Assembly (NCBI GenBank): GCA_047639575.1
Contig: JBLIOB010000288.1
Span: forward strand, 1-5,422
Length of the DNA stretch: 5,422 nt
Direction of reading: 5' to 3'
Origin: JBLIOB01 sp047639575
Lineage (GTDB): Bacteria; Bacteroidota; Bacteroidia; Flavobacteriales_D; Parvicellaceae
This document shows positions 1 through 5,103 of this stretch, piece after piece. The first letter of the stretch is position 1, and each line of letters starts with the position of its first letter. The translations under genes were made by a program, and so were the position numbers. Below the pieces are notes generated by a model. The model made no database searches, was not told the DNA's origin, and saw only the letters and a program-made list of their open reading frames with translations.

Positions 1-127
1 TTGTTTGTGTCCCCGGGTGGTCAATTCAGTTTGGCTGACCCGGTTGCCACTATTGTTCGACGAGGGCACGAGCCCTACATAATTACTTAACTGGTCGAGG
101 TTATTAAATCGTTTTATATCCCCCAGT
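1..127. repeat. Terminal direct repeat, copy 1 (contig end overlap)
   Basis: Bases 1-127 are identical to bases 5296-5422. The repeat lies inside the transposase gene, not at an element boundary, and 127 is a common maximum k-mer length in de Bruijn assemblers. It therefore most likely marks a contig that closes on itself, with a unique circle length of 5,295 bp, rather than a biological repeat. The transposase reading frame continues exactly across the join. Confidence 0.95.
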
Positions 128-882
128 TCTACTAAAAATTCTATCGACCGCAGTCGACCAAATCCTACTACTGTCATTAGGAGTTCGACTTGGGTTTTGT
201 GCCGGTCGGTTCTGCTCAATTCCTTGAGATGGTTGTCTGTATTGGCACACATTCCCCTGATATACTCCAACATTCCCATCTGCAAATGTACGGATTTATT
301 GCCTTCTGGGGTACATAATTTAAGGTTCCATAACCAATTTCTCATTCCTTTTGCCCATTTTGATTTCTCCCATTCTTTAGGCAGAAGAATACTGTAAAAA
401 GCGAGCAATGATTTTATTCTACATTTCTGTCGGACAATGTCCCGGCGGAGCTGTTGTCGGAAGCGAACCAGAGACCTATCTTCCTGTAATTGTTTGTCAG
501 GGATGGCAATGCCTGTGAGATCGCCACTGCGCAGGGCTTTAACAATTTTCAAGGCATCCCTTGGGTCTGTTTTGAACTCGGACTCTTTGTGAGAAGTAGG
601 AATGTCAGCGGCATGGACAACGATGCAGTTAATATGAGCTTCCCATAAAGCTTCATACAGGCCATAGCCGCTAAACCCGGCTTCATAAGCACATAGATAT
701 TCTCCATCTGGAAACTCCCGGATCAGGTAAGAGATTAATAATTCGGGATCCGAGGCGATTACAAAAGGACGGAAGTTGGTATGTTCCAAGCAAATACATA
801 CAGTCCACTGCTTTTTATGCACATCTATACCTACATAAATTTTCTGCCCTTCGAAACTGATTTTTTTCTTAACTTTGGTCAT
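1..882 (-). CDS. IS110-family transposase, N-terminal 294 residues (continues across the contig join)
   Basis: DEDD-type transposase/recombinase that would excise and insert the IS as a circle, guided by a bridge RNA in characterised IS110 elements. The ATG is at 882-880 and the frame is open to base 1, so the gene is cut only by the contig end. The RuvC-like N-terminal domain (about residues 15-165) starts with YVGIDVHKK. The predicted acidic residues are D20 in GIDVHK, E67 in YEAG, and D106 and D109 in KTDPRDA. A basic helical stretch follows (about 140-235), then the start of the C-terminal domain: VGFG at about 239, ELGDIKRF at 252-259 and YVGLVPSSNNSGNR. S278 in the SG motif is the likely catalytic serine. 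Joined to the C-terminal piece at 5295-5104 it gives 357 aa, a normal length. This start gives only about 76 bp from the ATG to the proposed IS end. No strong ribosome-binding site is visible. Confidence 0.93.
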   Translation of the reverse strand, partial: MTKVKKKISFEGQKIYVGIDVHKKQWTVCICLEHTNFRPFVIASDPELLISYLIREFPDGEYLCAYEAGFSGYGLYEALWEAHINCIVVHAADIPTSHKESEFKTDPRDALKIVKALRSGDLTGIAIPDKQLQEDRSLVRFRQQLRRDIVRQKCRIKSLLAFYSILLPKEWEKSKWAKGMRNWLWNLKLCTPEGNKSVHLQMGMLEYIRGMCANTDNHLKELSRTDRHKTQVELLMTVVGFGRLRSIEFLVELGDIKRFNNLDQLSNYVGLVPSSNNSGNRVSQTELTTRGHKQ

Positions 883-957
883 GAGTCTTGATTTTAGTTA
901 TGTTAATAATATCTTGTCACTCTAAAGTTAAGGCTCATTTTTTATTTATAGGTACTA

Positions 958-967
958 CAAGGTCGGC
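958..967. repeat. 10-bp direct repeat at the IS boundary, copy 1
   Basis: CAAGGTCGGC, identical to 4821-4830. It sits about 76 bp upstream of the transposase start and overlaps the first two bases of the attC-like half site at 966. IS110 elements duplicate only a short core, but target and donor can share more sequence around it, so a 10-bp match can mark the exchange region without being a classical target duplication. Confidence 0.6.
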
Positions 968-992
968 TACTGCGTTTCCACTCACGTTATCT
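966..992 (+). other. attC-like right half, truncated by the IS
   Basis: GCTACTGCGTTT (966-977) followed by ACGTTA (984-989) repeats exactly, with the same 18-bp start-to-start spacing, at 1219-1230 and 1237-1242, the right half of the attC-like site before the TPR gene. Repeated half sites with the same spacing are expected of attC sites from one integron. The R' box would be GTTATCT (986-992), which departs from GTTRRRY at one base. No matching left half lies on the other side of the IS, so this site is incomplete here. It belongs to the + orientation of cassettes. Confidence 0.5.
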
Positions 993-1013
993 TCAACTAG
1001 ATTCCGTGGGCGG

Positions 1014-1041
1014 AAAAAACTGCAGGGTAGGCACCCTGCAG
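1014..1041 (-). terminator. Rho-independent terminator, minus-strand direction
   Basis: A perfect 9-bp stem, CTGCAGGGT (1020-1028) with ACCCTGCAG (1033-1041), has a 4-base loop. In minus-strand RNA it is followed directly by six U residues (A6 at 1014-1019 on the + strand). It would stop leftward transcription before it reaches the attC half site and the transposase. The plus-strand side lacks a U tract, having A-rich sequence instead. Confidence 0.7.
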
Positions 1042-1057
1042 ATTAAAAAAAAGCTAA

Positions 1058-1245
1058 AGATAACACCAGCTAAAACATCAATAGCGCTAGTTCAGTGCGG
1101 GGTTTACGAAAACGTTTTCAAGTTTCCGCATATCCACAAAAATAGCGAAGTTAAATTTTCCCCATTTTTGCGGAATGCTTGTTCGCTAGAAAATTAATGA
1201 TTAGTTTTAGCTTGATGCGCTACTGCGTTTAGCTTGACGTTAGGT
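1058..1245 (+). other. Long attC-like recombination site upstream of the TPR gene
   Basis: Three complementary blocks occur in nested order: TAAC (1061-1064) with GTTA (1239-1242), AGCTAAA (1068-1074) with TTTAGCT (1228-1234), and TAGCGC (1082-1087) with GCGCTA (1217-1222). They are separated by short unpaired spacers, like the R and L stems of attC. The R' box GTTAGGT (1239-1245) fits GTTRRRY; the left box AGATAAC fits RYYYAAC poorly. The 129 bp inside fold further: GAAAACGTTTTC palindrome at 1108-1119, TGCGG/CCGCA (1096/1126) and TAGCGAA/TTCGCTA (1143/1182). At about 188 bp it is longer than most attC sites, which usually span about 57-141 bp. The TPR start codon lies 24 bp after R', as expected for a cassette. 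Confidence 0.5.
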
Positions 1246-3037
1246 CTCAATAAATAAAATAAAAACAAAATGAAAGTACTACAATCTTTTTTTCTCTTAA
1301 TAATCATTTCTTCCTTTTTCAGTTTTCAAGGATGCCAGAATAATAAGCCCACACCAAATCCTGAACTATTAAACATTGACCTGTTAAGAGGAGATATAAT
1401 ATTGTGCAGTGGCAAAAAATTTGGAGAGGTTAGCTTTTCACTCGCCTGTAAAAACTCTGTACGAGAAACTTTTGACCTTGCTCTCTCTCTTCTACACTCT
1501 TTTGAATATGGCGAAGCAGAAAAAGCATTTGTTCAAGTAATTGACGCAGACCCTGAATGTGCAATGGCTTATTGGGGAGTAGCTATGAGTATTTACCACG
1601 CTCTTTGGAGTGCACCAAAAAATCAAGAATTAGAAAAGGGTTCCAAACTCGTCAATATAGCACAAAGCCTTTCAAAATCACCCAAAGAAGAAATGTATAT
1701 CAATGCTATTCACTCTTTTTATGAAGACTGGAAAAACCTTGACCACAAAACCAGAGCTTTAAAATATGAAAAGCAAATGGAGAGTATTTATAAAAATTCT
1801 AAGGAGGATACAGAAGCAGCAATATTTTATGCTTTGGCTTTAAATTCTACTGCAGACCCATCAGATGATAATTATACTAATCAAAGGAAAGCTGGAAAAA
1901 TTTTAGAATCCCTTTCAGCTGAACAACCTAACCATCCTGGAATTGCACATTATATAATTCACAACTATGATAATCCAGTATTGGCTCCAAAGGCATTGTC
2001 AACAGCCAGACGTTACGCAGAGATTGCACCTGCTTCCTCACACGCACAACATATGCCATCTCATATATTTACACGACTCGGTCTATGGGAAGAATCCATT
2101 CAATCCAATTTAAACTCAGCATCTTCAGCTCAATGCTATGTTGAATCTGCAGGACTAAAAGGATATTGGTTTCAAGAGGTTCATGCCATAGATTATTTAG
2201 TATATGCGTATTTACAAAAAGGAGATAATTCAAAAGCTAATGAACAGTACCAATACGTGAAAACAATGCAAGAAGTTAATCCAGCAGGTATTTGGGCCGT
2301 CGCATATCCTTTTGCGGCTATCCCAGCAAGGATGGCTCTTGAAAATAGAAATTGGTCAGAAGCGGCTCAACTCAATTTGCATTCTTCTGAAATACAGTGG
2401 GAGAAATTCCCCTGGCAGAAAGCTATACTGCATTTTGGTAGAGCACTTGGTGCTGCACATAATAATGACTTTAATGCTGCTGAAGAAGAAATAACTATAC
2501 TCAAAAAATTGAGGCAGGATCTTATAGATATAAATGATTCATATAAGGCGAATCAAGTTATGATCCAAATTAAGGCGGCGCAAGCTTGGATGAAATTTGA
2601 AAATGATGAGCCTGAAGAAGGACTGGCACTTATGAAAGAAGCTTCAGAAATGGAGAACAATACAAGTAAACACCCAGTCACCCCTGGCGAAATTCTGCCT
2701 GCTGATGAACTTTTGGGAGACATGTTACTGGCCATGAATAAATCCTCTGAAGCCTTGGAAGCATACGAAAAAAATTTACAAGTTCATCCTAATCGGTTTA
2801 ACGGCATTTATGGAGCAGCTATAGCTGCAAAAGAAAGTGGCGCGGAAAAGAAGGCAACAATGTATTTTGAAAATTTGATTAGATTAACTGAAGGAACTGA
2901 AAGTCAAAGACCAGAACTCCAAGAAGCCAACGAATTTCTCAAAAAGATATAATTTTTAACAAAAAGAGAACGAGACCTAACAATAGGTGATGATAGCATG
3001 TCTCTCCTTCGTCGAGAGACGCTACATACCAAAAGCG
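1240..3037 (+). mobile_element. Integron gene cassette carrying the TPR lipoprotein gene
   Basis: The cassette is bounded by attC R' boxes with the usual cut after the first G: G|TTAGGT at 1239/1240 and G|TTAGAT at 3037/3038. It is 1,798 bp long. It has the compact arrangement of a cassette: about 30 bp of 5' leader, one ORF filling nearly everything, then a 69-bp attC starting 23 bp after the stop codon. The downstream attC is convincing and the upstream one is moderate. No promoter is obvious in the short leader, so expression may come from upstream. Confidence 0.65.
1270..2952 (+). CDS. TPR-repeat lipoprotein of unknown function
   Basis: 560-aa protein. Residues 1-22 form a lipoprotein-type signal: MK, a hydrophobic run, then FQGC with Cys22 as probable lipidated residue (a loose lipobox). 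It probably sits on the outer membrane, facing the periplasm or the surface. The mature part is helical and TPR-like: one clear repeat at about 68-101 (LLHSFEYGEAEKAFVQVIDA, then AYWGVAMS) and another at about 478-540 (LGDMLLAMNKSSEALEAYEK). A His-rich conserved-looking core lies between: HPGIAHYIIHNYD (H222, H227, H231), HAQHMPSHIFTRLGLWEE (H258, H261, H265) and VHAIDY (H305). Similar TPR proteins with an LHSF...AYWG start and an HMPSHIF motif are widespread in bacteria without an assigned role. The His cluster could bind a metal, but that is a guess. No Shine-Dalgarno box; an A-rich tract precedes the ATG, usual in Bacteroidota. It is the payload of the cassette at 1240-3037. Confidence 0.93.
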   Translation: MKVLQSFFLLIIISSFFSFQGCQNNKPTPNPELLNIDLLRGDIILCSGKKFGEVSFSLACKNSVRETFDLALSLLHSFEYGEAEKAFVQVIDADPECAMAYWGVAMSIYHALWSAPKNQELEKGSKLVNIAQSLSKSPKEEMYINAIHSFYEDWKNLDHKTRALKYEKQMESIYKNSKEDTEAAIFYALALNSTADPSDDNYTNQRKAGKILESLSAEQPNHPGIAHYIIHNYDNPVLAPKALSTARRYAEIAPASSHAQHMPSHIFTRLGLWEESIQSNLNSASSAQCYVESAGLKGYWFQEVHAIDYLVYAYLQKGDNSKANEQYQYVKTMQEVNPAGIWAVAYPFAAIPARMALENRNWSEAAQLNLHSSEIQWEKFPWQKAILHFGRALGAAHNNDFNAAEEEITILKKLRQDLIDINDSYKANQVMIQIKAAQAWMKFENDEPEEGLALMKEASEMENNTSKHPVTPGEILPADELLGDMLLAMNKSSEALEAYEKNLQVHPNRFNGIYGAAIAAKESGAEKKATMYFENLIRLTEGTESQRPELQEANEFLKKI

Positions 3038-3043
3038 TTAGAT
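2975..3043 (+). other. Integron attC site (complete)
   Basis: The R'' box ACCTAAC (2975-2981) fits RYYYAAC and the R' box GTTAGAT (3037-3043) fits GTTRRRY. Between them is an imperfect palindrome: TAGC (2994-2997) plus GTCTCT (3000-3005) pair with AGAGAC (3015-3020) plus GCTA (3021-3024). A two-base bulge (AT, 2998-2999) sits on one arm only; such extrahelical bases give attC its strand polarity. The ends CTAACAAT and AAGCGTTAGATGC closely resemble those of well-known cassettes such as aadA. Length 69 bp is typical. Orientation + agrees with the TPR gene ending 23 bp upstream. The folded stem may also act as a transcription stop between the convergent genes. Confidence 0.85.
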
Positions 3044-3097
3044 GCTATCTAAATCAAAGAGGAAGTGGATTTACAGAAATTCAAAAACGTATTTTAG

Positions 3098-3118
3098 AAT
3101 AAGTGGATGTTACTTATT
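3098..3118. other. Hairpin between the convergent TPR and T9SS genes
   Basis: AATAAGT (3098-3104) and ACTTATT (3112-3118) form a perfect 7-bp AT-rich stem with a 7-base loop. It lies 30 bp beyond the stop codon of the minus-strand gene. There is no clear U run on either side, so it is at best a weak terminator. Confidence 0.3.
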
Positions 3119-3147
3119 TAGTTTAGTCAATCTGCAAATTTCTAATC

Positions 3148-4614
3148 TTAATTAATTACAATAATTTTTTTGAAAATCGTATGTGTTTTCATCTGAATCT
3201 TTACTAAATAAATATTAGGCTTTAATTCAAATTCATGTGACCAAAACTCTGGCATTTCTCCAGAATTAAAGACTCTTTCCCAAACCTTAATCCCATTTAA
3301 ACTAGAAAGAGATATTTTGACTTTATCTTGATTATAATTAGTAAGTTGAACAGTTGTTTTCTTTGTTGCAGGATTAGGAAAAACCCGAACTTTAATATCT
3401 TCTTTGTCTAAAAATTTAACATGCTGATGCATGATTTCAGAATACTGAAATTGCCCATCAAAATCTAATTGCTTTAGACGATAATAATTATCTCCATATA
3501 AAGGTATACGATCTTCAAATTCATAAGTTGTTTTTTCTAAAGTCGTCCTTTGTCCTTCAACAAAGCCTAATGATTCCCAAGAAGTAAAATCTTTACTTCT
3601 TAATACATCAAACCCAAGATTATCAGTTTCACTTTCTGTCTCCCATTTAAGAACAACTGATTTATCTTTCAAAAAACTGGAGATAGATATTAGCTCTACA
3701 GGCAAAGGTCCATTACAACACTCTACAGAACCTCCCACGACTACACTAGAAGTACTAGTACATTCAAGCACATCAGAAACAGTTACAGAATATGTATCAG
3801 GACATAAATCAGTTATATCCTCTGTTGTTGATCCATCACTCCATAAGTAAGAAACTGGATCGCACAAATCAATAAGGTTATTTACCGTAAGATCAACCTC
3901 TCCATTATGGGTGTTAATTCCAGAACATTCAGTACTATTAATAGATAAATCTGGTTCAGGAGCATTGTTTCCCGAAACAGGAATATCACAAATTTTAATA
4001 GTTAAAGTAAGATCTTTAATCAACACTGGATCTCCAAGAGAACCTGCATTGCCACCAACTCCCTTTAATCTGACACGCCAGGTTGTTTGATTATTATCAT
4101 CCTTATCGACACTACACACAGGCCAAGAACAAGGGGTATAGCCTACAATCGTCTGGATAGTATCATTAACAGGGATTGAAGGACCACAGTCAGAATGAGC
4201 ATTATTTATCGGATTCTCTCTTTCAAAATCAAATTGGTTAGGGGATTCTAAATCATCTTGTCTTTGAAACGAACCAGAAACAACATCCACACTACAAACA
4301 CCTTGACCATTCAGAATTGTAATTCCAGCAATTGTTTTGTTGTTTCCATTGATATTTGTGATATTCCATCCTTCGAAAACAGACCCATTACCAGTTGTCG
4401 AAGTTACAGACATTGATCCTTCAAAAGAAATGTCATTGGCAGTAATCAACGAATTGTCAGAGGAGTTACCACTCAAATCACTAGTAAGGGGCCAGGTAAT
4501 AGTAACAGTATTGCATTGAGAAATAGCAATAGTAGAAGAAAAAATTAATAAAACTAAAAAGACTAATTTAATGAGATTGTTATTACTTCGGAGCATTAAG
4601 ACAGAAAAATCCAT
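3148..4614 (-). CDS. Secreted T9SS-sorted protein with SprB-like repeat
   Basis: 488-aa exported protein. A signal peptide covers about residues 1-33 (Lys16, then a hydrophobic run, ending AISQ); Met7 is an alternative start that leaves the signal intact. Residues about 35-220 form an unrecognised Cys-containing domain with many Asn, Ser and Thr. Residues about 225-295 match the SprB-like repeat style (YLWSDGSTTEDITDL, then DTYSVTVSD). Residues about 302-395 are the beta-sandwich region common in Bacteroidota extracellular proteins: PLPVELIS, LKWETESETDNLGFDVLRS, YYRLKQLDFDG. From about 408 to the end is a type A T9SS sorting domain: VRVFPNPA, then a beta-rich region ending FKKIIVIN. The protein would cross the outer membrane by T9SS and be anchored at the surface or released. 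No catalytic motif is seen, so adhesion or matrix binding is plausible but unproved. It converges on the TPR gene and is probably transcribed from its own promoter. Confidence 0.92.
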   Translation of the reverse strand: MDFSVLMLRSNNNLIKLVFLVLLIFSSTIAISQCNTVTITWPLTSDLSGNSSDNSLITANDISFEGSMSVTSTTGNGSVFEGWNITNINGNNKTIAGITILNGQGVCSVDVVSGSFQRQDDLESPNQFDFERENPINNAHSDCGPSIPVNDTIQTIVGYTPCSWPVCSVDKDDNNQTTWRVRLKGVGGNAGSLGDPVLIKDLTLTIKICDIPVSGNNAPEPDLSINSTECSGINTHNGEVDLTVNNLIDLCDPVSYLWSDGSTTEDITDLCPDTYSVTVSDVLECTSTSSVVVGGSVECCNGPLPVELISISSFLKDKSVVLKWETESETDNLGFDVLRSKDFTSWESLGFVEGQRTTLEKTTYEFEDRIPLYGDNYYRLKQLDFDGQFQYSEIMHQHVKFLDKEDIKVRVFPNPATKKTTVQLTNYNQDKVKISLSSLNGIKVWERVFNSGEMPEFWSHEFELKPNIYLVKIQMKTHTIFKKIIVIN

Positions 4615-4740
4615 AGTTGTAAGTTTTTTAAATGTGTTTTAATGTTTGGCAATGATTACAAATTGAAACATTTAAGATACATTTTTTCAGAACAAAAAGA
4701 GAGGGAAGGGGAAAATAATATTCTCCTTTAATAAAAAAGT
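4615..4740 (-). promoter_or_regulatory. AT-rich leader of the T9SS gene
   Basis: No gene is seen in these 126 bp. They must hold the promoter of the minus-strand T9SS gene if it lies in a cassette. I see TTTG followed 17 bases later by TAAAACAC (minus strand, about 4663-4635), which only partly resembles the Bacteroidota TTTG / TAnnTTTG pattern. A perfect-looking AAAGGAG at 4723-4729 (minus strand) lies too far from any start codon to serve this gene. Confidence 0.3.
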
Positions 4741-4809
4741 ACTGTTAAGCCCCAACTTTAACACTTTTTCGGGTGTTTCACCTCTTAAGCCACCAATAAA
4801 ACGTTAGCC
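4741..4809 (+). other. Weak attC-like site next to the IS
   Basis: R'-like GTTAGCC (4803-4809) is preceded by CCACCAATAAAAC, similar in layout to the CATACCAAAAGC before R' of the complete attC at 2975-3043. Left of it are small complementary blocks: TTAAG (4745-4749) with CTTAA (4784-4788), and AACAC (4760-4764) with GTGTT (4773-4777). No left box fits RYYYAAC; the nearest are CCCCAAC (4750-4756) and CTTTAAC. The IS boundary repeat starts 12 bp after the R' box. It may be a degenerate attC, or only its right half. Confidence 0.3.
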
Positions 4810-4820
4810 CTGGATTGGGT

Positions 4821-4830
4821 CAAGGTCGGC
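4821..4830. repeat. 10-bp direct repeat at the IS boundary, copy 2
   Basis: CAAGGTCGGC, identical to 958-967, at the transposase-3' end of the element and 18 bp after the R'-like GTTAGCC begins (4803). The two copies bracket the transposase and its noncoding end at a spacing of about 1,432 bp on the circle. Confidence 0.6.
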
Positions 4831-5103
4831 CGGGCAGCTTCGTCGTAGCTTTAGCGAAGACGAAGGTGTTCGGACGCTTGTATAACCTTGACGCACTCCA
4901 GGGCGGGTTTACCTTTGCGTCAAAGGTTAAAGACATTGGTACAGATAACTTTTACCGAACCTCCTTTTGGCGGTCAGTAAACTGCCGCAGGAACCTTTTA
5001 AGGAAAAGTTGAAGGGCGCAAACTAAACGAGGCGGTCCAGGAGAAATAGGATATAAATCTCCGGCCGCAGGAGGCATTCAGCGCTTGGTCCTTCTTTGAG
5101 GTT
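4831..5103 (-). ncRNA. Candidate bridge RNA region of the IS110-family element
   Basis: Noncoding DNA between the transposase stop and the IS end, dense in stem-loops. GGAGA (5040-5044) pairs with TCTCC (5058-5062) around a 13-nt AT-rich loop, flanked by GCGG and CCGC. GCGGTCAGT (4970-4978) pairs with ACTGCCGC (4981-4988) with one bulge. ACCTTTG (4911-4917) pairs with CAAAGGT (4921-4927). CTTCGTC (4838-4844) pairs with GACGAAG (4859-4865). The elements GGCGGTC and GCCGCAGGA each occur twice (4969, 4984 and 5031, 5064), as if two related hairpin modules lie in tandem. In characterised IS110 elements the noncoding end makes an RNA with one target-binding and one donor-binding loop. That role here is inferred from position and folding; the exact ends are unknown. 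Confidence 0.55.

Larger units (their letters stand above)
1..967 (-). mobile_element. IS110-family insertion sequence, transposase-5' side
   Basis: Segment holding most of the transposase plus about 76-85 bp of upstream DNA. The outer boundary is placed at a 10-bp direct repeat, CAAGGTCGGC (958-967), found again at 4821-4830 on the other side of the transposase. One copy would belong to the element and one to the target. Immediately outside lies an attC-like half site. Across the contig join the element would be about 1,432 bp, normal for IS110 elements. I found no convincing terminal inverted repeats; the boundary is an inference from the direct repeat. Confidence 0.7.
3038..4803. mobile_element. 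Probable second integron cassette, carrying the T9SS gene in reverse
   Basis: 1,766 bp between G|TTAGAT (3037/3038) and a second R'-like G|TTAGCC (4803/4804). It contains one ORF on the strand opposite to the cassette direction, with about 120 bp of AT-rich leader at 4615-4740 that must supply its own promoter. The left border is solid. The right border rests on a weak attC candidate, so the cassette status is an inference. Confidence 0.4.

Noticed and set aside
197..397. 66-codon plus-strand ORF
   Set aside because: Shadow of the transposase on the opposite strand, which has clear catalytic motifs in its own frame.
883..957. IS1111-type subterminal inverted repeats
   Set aside because: The best pair I found (AGCCTTAACTTT, minus strand about 935-924, against AGCCCTGGATTG at 4806) matches at only 7 of 12 positions and sits asymmetrically relative to the boundary repeats.
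1006..1197. 63-codon plus-strand ORF with GTG start
   Set aside because: It runs through the terminator hairpin and the folded attC-like segment, has no ribosome-binding site, and its translation resembles no protein family I know.
2998..3102. 34-codon plus-strand ORF with a protein-like end (GSGFTEIQKRILE)
   Set aside because: It begins inside the attC stem and has no ribosome-binding site. It could be a remnant of an earlier cassette gene, but nothing else supports it.
4721..4730. Strong Shine-Dalgarno-like AAAGGAG on the minus strand
   Set aside because: No start codon follows at a usable distance, and the T9SS gene starts more than 100 bp further on.
4815..5012. 65-codon plus-strand ORF in the IS noncoding end
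   Set aside because: It is antisense to the bridge-RNA candidate, crosses the IS boundary and several hairpins, and has no recognisable protein motif.
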